In this document: positions 26,298-35,139 of the stretch, piece after piece
How positions within the stretch are numbered: position 1 is the stretch's first letter
Layout: the number at the start of each line of letters is the position of its first letter
Assembly (NCBI RefSeq): GCF_051465645.1
Contig: NZ_CP195790.1
Location: forward strand, 806,001-870,000
Reading direction: 5' to 3'
Length of the DNA: 64,000 nucleotides
Origin: Planctomicrobium sp051465645
Lineage (GTDB): Bacteria; Planctomycetota; Planctomycetia; Planctomycetales; Planctomycetaceae
The notes under the pieces: model-generated
Told to the model about the DNA's origin: nothing
The model's database searches: none
Seen by the model: only the letters and a program-made list of their open reading frames with translations
Translations under genes and position numbers: made by a program

Positions 26298-27953
26298 ATG
26301 TACGTCGTTAATTCCGAGAAAGTCGGCAACATGCAGCTCCAATCGTTCAGCGGCATCGAAATTTTTCGCCCCCGGCCGGTAGTAGAGCAGCTAATCCGCG
26401 ATGAAGCTGAGCGAAATTTGCGTGAAAGTTATTCCAGTGGAACATATCGCGACCCTGCTACGATCAATGAGATCTTAAAGCACCAATTCAATTACTTCCA
26501 CGAGCAGCTGGATAGTCGATTGCCTTTTTTGGCCTCGTCTGACCTCATAATCTTCCTGTTGCACCTGTACGACCAGACTTCGAGAATAGAGCGCAAGTAT
26601 AGAGAGGGTAGTCTGTCCCCGGATGAGCTGAAAATGTGGAAACGTTGTGGACCGACAATGCGTCGCGGCATCAAGTACCTCGCCGAGCGAGTTGCTCTCC
26701 TAGGTCGTGATGATGCGCTTGCAGACAGTCGCGACAGGCTTCGGTTGACCGAAGAATGTACAATCTATGCTGAGCAACTTGTGGAACTCTACGTTAAGAG
26801 TGACCAGACGCACATGTTATTCAGTGACCAAACGGAATTGACAATTCAGCCTGCGGGTGCCGGCCATCCCCTCGACCTCAAAGTACGCGATTTTGCTCGA
26901 TATGATATTCATTCTAGGATCAGTCGAGATGGGTGTAATTGGATTCAATTCTTCCAGCCTCCTCCATTTCATTTAGACACCGGGGAGCACGCCGCTATTC
27001 TAGATCCAGCCTTTGAAAGAAGTTTTGGCTTTAAATGGTCGAATGCGATGCATGCTCTGAAGCTCATCATCGCTGCGGAGGTGGTGCAGAAAGGTAACTT
27101 TGACATTTCCTTTTGTCCCCGAGACTTAGTTGTAGAAATTCTGGCCAAGAACATCCCAGGTGCCACGAAGCAGAAGGCGGGGCAATTCCTGGAGGGCTTC
27201 TTGTTGCCGGTCACGAAGATGCTGGACGAAGGACGCTTGGTTTGGAAGCCCAAGCAGGAGTACCGTGCGCTTCGCCGCGGCTTCTTTGAGTTCCCCCACC
27301 CGACTGGTCCACATATCATCTGGTCTAGGGAGCTGGCGAAGGAATGCTTAATCACTCTCACGGTAGGGGTCGTGTTCCAGCGTTTTCCGCCAGAATGGAA
27401 GAATGCTGATGTAGAGGCAGGGCTCGCCAAGTTGTCAAACAAAGCCGGGGTTTGGTTCGAGGGCGTGACCATGGACAATTTAAGAAAAGTGGGTGTCGTT
27501 GGCCTGAAGTCGCTGAAGAGTGTCGGTATGGGGGACAAGCGAATTGCGATCCCCGCTGACATTGGCGAACTGGATTTCCTCGGCTACCACCCGGGCTGGC
27601 GATTGCTCGTTCTGCTGGAATGCAAGATGGTAGGGGAGGCGTCCGAACCTACATTTATGAGGAAGGATATCGACACCTTTGTGAAAGGAGAAAAGTCCTA
27701 TGTGAACAAATTCCGCCGCAAACTCGGGTGGGTTCAAAACCACTTGAATGAAGTGTGCGCCGGCATAGAGTCGATCTTTCCCAATGTTGGCTCAATTTCG
27801 CCGCAAAAGCTCGTTGCAGCAATCGTGACGCTGAATCCCACAATTGCTTCCTCCTTCATCACCGACCTGCCGTGCGTGAGCCTGACTGAGTTGATGCTCG
27901 ACATTCAAGAATGTGGGACTTGGCCATACGATACAGGGCTGTATGATTGCTAA
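26298..27953 (+). CDS. Unrecognised protein with a C-terminal PD-(D/E)XK nuclease signature
   Basis: I do not recognise this 551-residue protein as a named family. The first 400 residues look soluble and mainly helical, with charged helices around 30-130 and no signal or membrane segment. Near 424-443 is the pattern GELDFLGY followed by LLVLLECKM, which supplies the E, D, E and K of a PD-(D/E)XK nuclease core. It is followed by a basic helix (SYVNKFRRKLGWVQNH), as seen in restriction- and repair-type nucleases. I chose the ATG at 26298 with GAGAGGGGA just upstream; a GTG at 26220 would add 26 residues. It stands alone beside HicAB, so a defence role is plausible but unproven. Confidence 0.75.
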   Translation: MYVVNSEKVGNMQLQSFSGIEIFRPRPVVEQLIRDEAERNLRESYSSGTYRDPATINEILKHQFNYFHEQLDSRLPFLASSDLIIFLLHLYDQTSRIERKYREGSLSPDELKMWKRCGPTMRRGIKYLAERVALLGRDDALADSRDRLRLTEECTIYAEQLVELYVKSDQTHMLFSDQTELTIQPAGAGHPLDLKVRDFARYDIHSRISRDGCNWIQFFQPPPFHLDTGEHAAILDPAFERSFGFKWSNAMHALKLIIAAEVVQKGNFDISFCPRDLVVEILAKNIPGATKQKAGQFLEGFLLPVTKMLDEGRLVWKPKQEYRALRRGFFEFPHPTGPHIIWSRELAKECLITLTVGVVFQRFPPEWKNADVEAGLAKLSNKAGVWFEGVTMDNLRKVGVVGLKSLKSVGMGDKRIAIPADIGELDFLGYHPGWRLLVLLECKMVGEASEPTFMRKDIDTFVKGEKSYVNKFRRKLGWVQNHLNEVCAGIESIFPNVGSISPQKLVAAIVTLNPTIASSFITDLPCVSLTELMLDIQECGTWPYDTGLYDC

Positions 27954-28089
27954 CTCCTCTAGACGAATATTGTAGACCCATTGCTGCTTTCGATAGGCCT
28001 TTTACGCAGTGCCACTGTTTAGCTAGCTATCTATCTTGTTGTCTGGAGTTCAAATGCGATTTAGTAGAGCTGAAACGAAGGTTTGATTG

Positions 28090-29544
28090 TTAGGAGAGAA
28101 TGTCGGTGACGACGTGGCCGGCGACGTCGGTGAGGCGGAAGTCTCTTCCGGCGTAGCGATACGTTAGCCGTTCGTGGTCCAGGCCCAGTTGATGCAAAAT
28201 CGTGGCGTGGAGGTCGTGGATATGGACGCGGTTAATTGCGGCTTCGTGGCCGAAGTCGTCCGTCTCGCCGTAAGCAATCCCCTGCTTCACTCCTCCACCT
28301 GCCAGCCAGACTGTGAATCCTTGGGGGTTATGGTCGCGGCCATTGCTTCCTTGGACCGTCGGGGTGCGTCCGAACTCGCCTCCCCAGACAACCAGCGTCT
28401 CGTCCAGTAACCCACGTTGCTGCAGGTCGGTGAGAAGACCTGTGATCGGCTGGTCGACCGCAAGTGAATTCTTCTCATGCCCTACCTTCAAGTTTCCATG
28501 CTGGTCCCAGACGTTTCCTGTCGAGAGCTCTACGAAACGCACACCTGCTTCAATGAGTCGTCTGGCCAGCAGGCACTGCCGACCAAAGCCGTCGGTTTCT
28601 TTCGTGCCGATTCCGTAGAGTTCCTGGGTTTCCTTGGATTCCTTTGTCAGGTCAATCGTCTCTGGCGCGGCGAGCTGCATGCGATGGGCAAGATCATAAG
28701 CCTCGATTGCTCCCCGAATTTCTCCGTCCACTCCGACTCGATTCAGGTGAGCGGCATTCAACGATTGAATGAGTTCCAGTCGCTCCGCCTGGCGTTGTGA
28801 ATCGACGTTTGATGTCAGGTGCTCGATGGTTGCTTTTCCAAGTGTTCCCTGTCGTCCTAATGTTGTTGCCTGATGCTCTGTCGGAAGAAACGCTGCCCCG
28901 TAATTGCGTGGCCCGCCGTGACCGCTGCTGGGTGCAATAGAAACAAATGATGGCAGATCTGGATTGAGTTTCTCCAATCCATACGAAACCCAGGCTCCAA
29001 CGGATGGGCGTACCAAATTGTCGCTGCCGGTATGAATCATCGAGACCGCTTGGCCGTGCGATTGCCCTCGGCTGTGCATTGATCGGATGACGCACAACTC
29101 GTCGGCCTTGGTTGCCAGATTCGGAAAGAGTTCCGAGATCCACAGGCCTGATTCCCCGTGCTGCCGAAATGCCCAGGGGGATTTCATGATTTGCTGTTTT
29201 GCATCGAGCAGGGATGGCAGAGCATAAGGGAGCGCCTTCCCATCCGATTTCTCCAGCATTGGCTTATAGTCAAATGTGTCGACCTGACTTGGCCCGCCAT
29301 GCATGAAAAGAAAGATGACACTTTTGGCTTTGGCCGGATGGTGGGGGCGCTGGATGACCAGATCCGGGTTCGCTTCCAATGTCCTTCCAGCTAAGCCGCC
29401 CAATGAAAGTGCGGTTCCGCCGGCGCAGAACTGTTTCAAAACATTGCGACGGGAAGTTACGGAGTGATGTGACATTGACGTTCTCTCTTCTTCCGCAATT
29501 CCGCTTTGACCGTTTGGTGAAACACGGTCGCGATCGGAGATCAA
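28090..29544 (-). CDS. DUF1501 family exported protein
   Basis: The second DUF1501 protein of the window, about 484 residues. The true start is probably an internal ATG before SHHSVTSRRNVLKQF (about 29475), because the N-terminal 23 residues precede a Tat-type signal (SRRNVLKQFCAGGTALSLGG). It shares the family blocks with the copy at 2332: FMHGGPSQVDTFDYKP, RSMHSRGQSHGQ, RRLIEAGVRFVE and WGGEFGRTP. Its start overlaps the stop of the upstream PSCyt gene by four bases if the longer start is used. Function unknown; presumed partner of that cytochrome protein. Confidence 0.92.
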   Translation of the reverse strand: MISDRDRVSPNGQSGIAEEERTSMSHHSVTSRRNVLKQFCAGGTALSLGGLAGRTLEANPDLVIQRPHHPAKAKSVIFLFMHGGPSQVDTFDYKPMLEKSDGKALPYALPSLLDAKQQIMKSPWAFRQHGESGLWISELFPNLATKADELCVIRSMHSRGQSHGQAVSMIHTGSDNLVRPSVGAWVSYGLEKLNPDLPSFVSIAPSSGHGGPRNYGAAFLPTEHQATTLGRQGTLGKATIEHLTSNVDSQRQAERLELIQSLNAAHLNRVGVDGEIRGAIEAYDLAHRMQLAAPETIDLTKESKETQELYGIGTKETDGFGRQCLLARRLIEAGVRFVELSTGNVWDQHGNLKVGHEKNSLAVDQPITGLLTDLQQRGLLDETLVVWGGEFGRTPTVQGSNGRDHNPQGFTVWLAGGGVKQGIAYGETDDFGHEAAINRVHIHDLHATILHQLGLDHERLTYRYAGRDFRLTDVAGHVVTDILS

Positions 29545-32435
29545 TCCAGTATTCGGAATGACGTTGAGGCAATCAGTGCATGAACGAATTCTTGCCAGAC
29601 TGCTTTCTCGTCTGCTTCATCTTCGACTTCGAGCAGTTTGGAATCGAGATATGTCTGGCTGATTCTGGCTTCATCGCTCGTCGGAGGGCGTCCCAGAACC
29701 TGCATCGAAATCCGTTCAACCCGTTCCCCGACCGTTGAATACGGGGTCTTGAACGAGTGATTGACAATGACGGCCGACTGCTCTGTGACAAAGTCACCAT
29801 TCAACATCCACAATGCCTGAGCCGGGACGTTCGTTTTAGCCCGTTCACCGGTTGAAAAGTCAGGATCTGCGAAGTCGAACACCCTCAATACAGAAGCCAA
29901 CTCGCTGCGGAGAACCGGCTGATAAGCGGTTCGCCTTTTGGATTCTTGAATGGCGACGCCCTGGTCTGTCGCAACATTCACCGTGACTAATGTCCCTAAA
30001 CCGGCGACCGAAGATTCAATTGCTGTCAGGTCGAGTTGCTCCCCTGCTGCAAGGATCGAGTCACGAATGGATTCTGCCGAAATTCGTTTCAGATTGGCTC
30101 GCCAGAGCAGCTTATTTTCCGGGTCTCGTTCCCACTTGACAGCGTCATATTCCGCGGACTGTTGATATGTTCGACTGAGTACGATCTGTCGTACGAGCCA
30201 CTTCGTTGACCAGCCGTGAGCAATGAATTCCACGGCAAGTTGGTCAAGCAGTTCCAGATGAGTTGGTTGGTCTCCGAGATGTCCAAAATTATCCACGCTA
30301 CGAACCAGACCGGCTCCCATTAAATGGTGCCACACCCGATTTACATAGACTCTGGCGGTCAATGGATTTCTTGAGTCAGCGATCCATTTCGCCAGCTCCA
30401 GCCGTCCGCTTTCATCTTCCGAGATCTCAATCGGGTCATGGAAGTTCATAACCGAGAGGAAGCCTCGGGGGACCTTCGGGCCAAGCATTCGGGTTTCGCC
30501 GCGGATACAGACATTGCAGTCGCCTCGTTCTGTTGCATCTTTCACTGCAAGGGCGACCGGGGCTGGCGGCGGGCCGTTCTTGGCGAGTTCCTTCTGCTGA
30601 TTTTTCAACTCATCGAGACGCTTCTTCGCTCCAGTCTGCTCAGCGACTTGAGGCTGCTTCTCGTCTGGCTTCTGATTCAGTTCTTCAATTGGAATGAACT
30701 GCACTGCATCAGCGAAGACGTACCCGACTGTTCCTGTTGTTTCGATGGTAACTTCGGCGTTGCGATCTGGAGTGAATCGCCATCGGCCGATCGGCTTGAA
30801 GAGTTTTGAGATTGGTGGAACCTGAGATTGATCAACCGCGACCTTGGCTTCCCCGTCAGCGTGGAGAATCGTCACTGGCACGTTTGTGGCCAAATCCGGA
30901 CGACCGAAGAACGCGAGCCGAACCTCGTATTCACCTTCTTTGGGGAGCTTCGTCCGAAAGATGACCTTCTTCTGTCCTTTGTCCATCTTGTCGTCGTGCA
31001 GGTAGTTCTCGCCAATAAAGTCCTTTGAGAAGGTCGATGATTTCCACGTACCGATTTGCTCTGCGTTTTTGTCATCAACGACGACGCCTAACCGGAGTGC
31101 AGCGGCACGTTCCCCGGTCGAATCGAGTTTCTTCAGCTGACTTTCTGCCTTCTTGATTTCCTGCTTGAGAGCGTTCACCTTCTTCTCGTGTTCGGCCAAT
31201 GCGGCAGCATGTTCAGGAGCAATGGGGAGCGGTTGTCTCACCCAGTTGGAAACGTACTGCTGAATCTCGCCGTCAAGCACCTGCGTGCTGCGGAAGATCC
31301 CGGCGAGAGCGTAATAATCTTTGGTGGGAATGGGATCAAACTTGTGATCATGGCACCGGGCGCACCCCAGTGTCATTCCTAGAAAAGCGCTGCCGACGGC
31401 GGAGATTTGCTCGTCAACAACGTCCATTCGAAGCTTTTCTTTATCCCGTTCGCTCAGCATTTTTGTGCCAAGCATCAGGAACCCGGTGGCGATCAGCTGA
31501 TTCACCCGTTGTTCTTCAGACTGTGAAGGCATCAAGTCTCCAGCAATCTGCTCGATGATCAGATCCTGAAATGAACGGTCGTCATTAAAACTGTTGATGA
31601 TGTAGTTGCGATAACGCCAGGCTTCATGGAATGTGGCGTTGAAGTCCCCTCCATTGGAGTCTGCATATCGAGCAACATCGAGCCAGTGACGTCCCCAATG
31701 CACCCCATATTGTGGTGATGCCAGCAGCGAGTCGACGTACTTCTCGATGGCGTCTGCTTCTTTCGTTTCAAGGAAGCGTTCCTGATCGGCCAGCGTTGGC
31801 GGGAGACCTGTCAGGTCGAATGAAATGCGTCGCAAAAGCGTCGCTCGATCGGCATCTGGCTGAGGGGCGAGCTGTTCGCTTTCAAGACGCGATAGGACGA
31901 AGCGGTCAATCCAGTTCCGCGGCCAACTTGCGGCTGTGACCTCTGGGATGACGTGCGATTCAACTGGAAGAAACGACCAGAACTGACGCGCTGACGTCAG
32001 GTCGATTTCTTTTCGAATGGTGGAAGGATCGACAGACCCGGTTCGAGGGTCAGGTGCTCCCATTGCGATCCACCGTTCAAAATCGGCGATCACTTCGTCT
32101 GGAAGCTTCCCGGCGGGGGGCATTTCATAGGTCTCGTACCGCAGCGACTGCAGAAGCAGACTTTCTCCGGACTTCTCTTTAACGATGCTTGGTCCTGAAT
32201 CGCCGCCTGCCAGTAATCCGGCAGCCGAGTCGACAAGCAGTCCCCCTTTGAGGCTGGTGGCTTTCTCGGAATGGCACTCGTAGCAGTGCTTGATCAGAAC
32301 AGGACGAATCTTCGTTTCAAAGAACTCGATCCCGGCCGGGTCTGCACCGACAGCCTGACTACTCAGCACGAGTAGTACAGCAATGATCTGGAATCCATTG
32401 CGCACGAGGAGCCTCCCCTGAAACAGCCGATGCAT
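29541..32435 (-). CDS. PSCyt1/DUF1549/DUF1553 cytochrome protein with an inserted golvesin-like domain
   Basis: A 964-residue exported protein of the same architecture as the copy at 3881: signal peptide (ending near residue 31), PSCyt1 with CYECH near 50, DUF1549 with CARCH, and DUF1553. Between about residues 447 and 582 it carries an extra beta-rich segment, EGEYEVRLAFFGRPDLATNV then YVFADAVQFIP, resembling golvesin/xanthan-lyase-type carbohydrate-binding domains. A coiled-coil-like stretch (EKKVNALKQEIKKAESQLKK) precedes it. I chose the ATG at 32435, which begins a signal peptide; the 54 codons further upstream look non-coding. It heads a two-gene unit with DUF1501. Confidence 0.9.
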   Translation of the reverse strand: MHRLFQGRLLVRNGFQIIAVLLVLSSQAVGADPAGIEFFETKIRPVLIKHCYECHSEKATSLKGGLLVDSAAGLLAGGDSGPSIVKEKSGESLLLQSLRYETYEMPPAGKLPDEVIADFERWIAMGAPDPRTGSVDPSTIRKEIDLTSARQFWSFLPVESHVIPEVTAASWPRNWIDRFVLSRLESEQLAPQPDADRATLLRRISFDLTGLPPTLADQERFLETKEADAIEKYVDSLLASPQYGVHWGRHWLDVARYADSNGGDFNATFHEAWRYRNYIINSFNDDRSFQDLIIEQIAGDLMPSQSEEQRVNQLIATGFLMLGTKMLSERDKEKLRMDVVDEQISAVGSAFLGMTLGCARCHDHKFDPIPTKDYYALAGIFRSTQVLDGEIQQYVSNWVRQPLPIAPEHAAALAEHEKKVNALKQEIKKAESQLKKLDSTGERAAALRLGVVVDDKNAEQIGTWKSSTFSKDFIGENYLHDDKMDKGQKKVIFRTKLPKEGEYEVRLAFFGRPDLATNVPVTILHADGEAKVAVDQSQVPPISKLFKPIGRWRFTPDRNAEVTIETTGTVGYVFADAVQFIPIEELNQKPDEKQPQVAEQTGAKKRLDELKNQQKELAKNGPPPAPVALAVKDATERGDCNVCIRGETRMLGPKVPRGFLSVMNFHDPIEISEDESGRLELAKWIADSRNPLTARVYVNRVWHHLMGAGLVRSVDNFGHLGDQPTHLELLDQLAVEFIAHGWSTKWLVRQIVLSRTYQQSAEYDAVKWERDPENKLLWRANLKRISAESIRDSILAAGEQLDLTAIESSVAGLGTLVTVNVATDQGVAIQESKRRTAYQPVLRSELASVLRVFDFADPDFSTGERAKTNVPAQALWMLNGDFVTEQSAVIVNHSFKTPYSTVGERVERISMQVLGRPPTSDEARISQTYLDSKLLEVEDEADEKAVWQEFVHALIASTSFRILD

Positions 32436-32784
32436 CAGTTTGTAAGAATATCTTCGGCGAATCGCAATTGAAACATCAAATGTCGTTGATTTCGAGTCAG
32501 TTGTCACACTGTGGTTTGAAGATGCGGGTGGAAGTACAGTCGTGTAGGAACCGGTTGTGCAGGCATCTGGTCGCGAGGTCGCGGGCTTCCAGACCACGGG
32601 ATAAGAAAAGAGACGTTAGCGAGTTGCCCTGGGTGATGATCCGGAACTCTGATGGCTGTATTCGGTATACTGGTTAGCATTGGAAGAATCGAAACATTCG
32701 CTGGGAGTGGAACGGACGTTCACGAGCAGTTAGAGTAAATGCATTCGCAATGAGGCCTCGAACTTGGCCAATGGAGATGGAAAT

Positions 32785-34602
32785 ATGGTTCGCCGGTATT
32801 TAGTCGCAGTTGCCGTTCTTGCTTTTGGATTCGCTTGGACGGGACAGGTTCGAGCTGAAGATGCAAAACCAGCTGCTCCTGATGTTGTCGCTGTTTTTGA
32901 TCTGCATGGTGCCCTTTCTGAACAGAAAGCATCGGACGATCCCCTACTGGGCAGCATCGGCGGTGATTCCCTGCATTCTCTGGTCACCAGACTGAAAAAG
33001 GCTGAAACCGACGAAAAGGTTGCTGCGGTTGTCCTGCTGATCAACGGGTTTTCCGGCTCGACCGCACAGCTCGAAGAGCTGCATCAGACATTGACCAAGC
33101 TGCGAGAGAAGAAGCCGGTCTATGCTCATGCCGATTCGGTTTCGACACAAACTTACGTCCTGATGGCGGCCGCAAAACGAGTGAGCCTTTCTCCAACTGG
33201 CGATGCCTGGATCAACGGGCTTGCCATGGAAGGTGTGTACGTTCGCGGTTTGCTCGACATGCTCGGGGTTCAACCGGATTTTCTCACCTGCGGCACCCAC
33301 AAGAGCGCTGCTGAGATGTTCATGCTGAAGGAAGCAAGTCCTGAGGCAATGGAGATGAAGAACTGGTTGCTCGACAGTCTTTATGAAAGTCTGCTGGCAA
33401 GGATCGCCAGCGGCCGCGGTGTCGAGAAGGATAAGGTAAAAACCTGGATTGACGACGGTCTGTATACAGCTGAATCTGCGCAGAAGGCAGGCCTGATTGA
33501 TGCCGTTGAATCCCGTGAAGAATTGCTGGCCTTCCTGAAGACGACCCATGGGGCGGCGATCAAGCTTGATAAGACGTACGGAAAGAAGACTGCTGCTGAC
33601 ATCGATCTCGAGAACCCGTTTGCGATGATGCAGATCTGGGCGAAATTGCTCTCAGGGGCAAAGCCATCCAAGTCGACAAAGAACGCCATTGCGATCATGC
33701 ACATTGACGGGCAGATCATGCTTGGCAAACGGGAAGCATCTCTCTTCGAAGATACTTCAGGTGCCTACAGCGAACAGGTTCGTAAAGCACTCGATAAGAT
33801 TGCCGATGAGCCGCGAATTCGTGCTGTCGTCTTGCGTGTGAACTCACCGGGTGGATCCGCAACAGCCAGCGAAATTATGTTGAAAGCGGTTCGCCATGTT
33901 CAGAAAAGTAAACCGGTCATCGTTTCGATGGGGGGAATGGCCGCAAGCGGTGGGTACTATGTTTCCGCACGCGGGAATCACATTTTTGCTGACGCCACAA
34001 CATTGACCGGCTCAATCGGAGTGGTCACCGGGAAACTGGCGACCAACAAGATGTGGAGTCGAGTCGGCGTGAACTTCGAGCAGAACAAGCGAGGTCAGCG
34101 TGCTGGCATGTTGACTTCCAGTCAGCCATGGACAGATTCAGAGAAAGCGGATCTGCAGAAGTGGATGGACGAGATCTACGGCGTTTTTAAAACTCACGTG
34201 ACTGAAGGTCGCGAAGGGAAACTAAAGAAGCCAATCGATGAGATCGCTGGCGGACGAGTTTACACCGGTCAACAGGCTCTGGAACTGGGACTCGTCGACG
34301 AAATCGGGACTCTGGAAGACGCGATTGCCTATGCGGCAAAAAGTGTCGAACTGACCGATTATGAAATTCGGAGCTTCCCGGAACAGCATAACTTCTTCGA
34401 ACAATTGCTGGTTGATATCGGGGAACAGAAGAAAAAGGATGACAAGCATTTGTCGGCAGGACTGTGGTCCGCTGTTGTTCCAGCGCTGCAAGGACTTGAT
34501 CCACAACGCACCGCAATGGTGAAGGAAGCGATTCAACAACTCGAGTTCATTCAGACTGAGCGAGTAATGTTGACCTCTCCAGTGTTGCGGCTTGTCGACT
34601 AA
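32785..34602 (+). CDS. sppA: Signal peptide peptidase SppA, 67-kDa type
   Basis: A membrane-associated serine protease of about 605 residues that degrades cleaved signal peptides. The N-terminus is a signal/anchor (VAVAVLAFGFAWTGQVRAE). As in E. coli SppA there are two tandem domains: the first (about 30-280) holds the catalytic lysine in GTHKSAAE near 180, and the second (about 295-560) holds the nucleophile serine in GGMAASGGYY near 390, with RVNSPGGSATAS and TLTGSIGVV around it. So both halves of the composite active site are intact. The ATG at 32785 follows GGAGATGGAAAT; an upstream in-frame TTG would add seven residues. It is followed by DUF493 and PDZ genes on the same strand. Confidence 0.92.
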   Translation: MVRRYLVAVAVLAFGFAWTGQVRAEDAKPAAPDVVAVFDLHGALSEQKASDDPLLGSIGGDSLHSLVTRLKKAETDEKVAAVVLLINGFSGSTAQLEELHQTLTKLREKKPVYAHADSVSTQTYVLMAAAKRVSLSPTGDAWINGLAMEGVYVRGLLDMLGVQPDFLTCGTHKSAAEMFMLKEASPEAMEMKNWLLDSLYESLLARIASGRGVEKDKVKTWIDDGLYTAESAQKAGLIDAVESREELLAFLKTTHGAAIKLDKTYGKKTAADIDLENPFAMMQIWAKLLSGAKPSKSTKNAIAIMHIDGQIMLGKREASLFEDTSGAYSEQVRKALDKIADEPRIRAVVLRVNSPGGSATASEIMLKAVRHVQKSKPVIVSMGGMAASGGYYVSARGNHIFADATTLTGSIGVVTGKLATNKMWSRVGVNFEQNKRGQRAGMLTSSQPWTDSEKADLQKWMDEIYGVFKTHVTEGREGKLKKPIDEIAGGRVYTGQQALELGLVDEIGTLEDAIAYAAKSVELTDYEIRSFPEQHNFFEQLLVDIGEQKKKDDKHLSAGLWSAVVPALQGLDPQRTAMVKEAIQQLEFIQTERVMLTSPVLRLVD

Positions 34603-34670
34603 TTCAGTTGAATTTCTGCTCTTGTCGTCTGATCAGTCAGTACGAAAATGAGCGTGTTGATCCCCGAGCC

Positions 34671-34740
34671 AAGGCCATGTCACGCAGCGATTATTGAGCG
34701 AATTCTCGATACTCTCTGCGTGGCCTTTCGGGGCGGCTTT
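34671..34740 (+). terminator. Imperfect hairpin after sppA
   Basis: AAGGCC and CACGCAG (34671-34687) pair with CTGCGTG and GGCCTT (34716-34727) in one stem with a 4-base bulge. A T-containing segment follows. It lies about 70 bases after the sppA stop and may reduce, not abolish, read-through into the DUF493 gene. Confidence 0.45.
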
Positions 34741-34769
34741 TCGAATCGTTTTTTCTTCGGTTAGTGAAT

Positions 34770-35057
34770 ATGCAGAACGGTCTCCCGACACTTGAGATTC
34801 TCGAAGCGAACCATTCGTTCCCATGTTCGTTCACCTTCAAGGTGATCGGAGTGGCAACTGAACAGTTCGCAGATTCAGTCCTTGTTGCAGTTAAGAAGCA
34901 GTTGGAGGGAGATTTTGAACCTGCCATCTCGTCGAAGGCAACTCCGTCTGGACGACACATTAGCGTCACTGTTGAACCTCAGGTGGCATCGGCTGCTCAC
35001 ATCCACGAGATCTATCGTGAATTGCAAAGCCTCGAAGGTCTCGTGATGCTCTTTTAG
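34770..35057 (+). CDS. DUF493 (YbeD-like) family protein
   Basis: A 95-residue cytoplasmic protein of the DUF493/YbeD family, an ACT-like small fold. Family features are PCSFTFKVIGVATEQFADSV and the C-terminal SVTVEPQVASAAHIHEIYREL, ending in the conserved GLVMLF. E. coli YbeD lies in the lipoate region, but the role of the family is uncertain. The ATG at 34770 is preferred over the GTG at 34764. It lies between sppA and a PDZ protein, which gives no clear functional hint. Confidence 0.85.
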   Translation: MQNGLPTLEILEANHSFPCSFTFKVIGVATEQFADSVLVAVKKQLEGDFEPAISSKATPSGRHISVTVEPQVASAAHIHEIYRELQSLEGLVMLF

Positions 35058-35139
35058 AGCACCAGGAGAAGTTGTCGACACGAAAGCGTGTGCTTGAGCA
35101 GACTGAATCCGCTTGTTGTTTCCGGTGAAAGTAACGCGA

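Noticed and set aside
24235..28089. Integrated mobile element carrying the HicAB/nuclease pocket
   Set aside because: No integrase, transposase, tRNA target or flanking direct repeats could be seen, so only the term accessory pocket is used.
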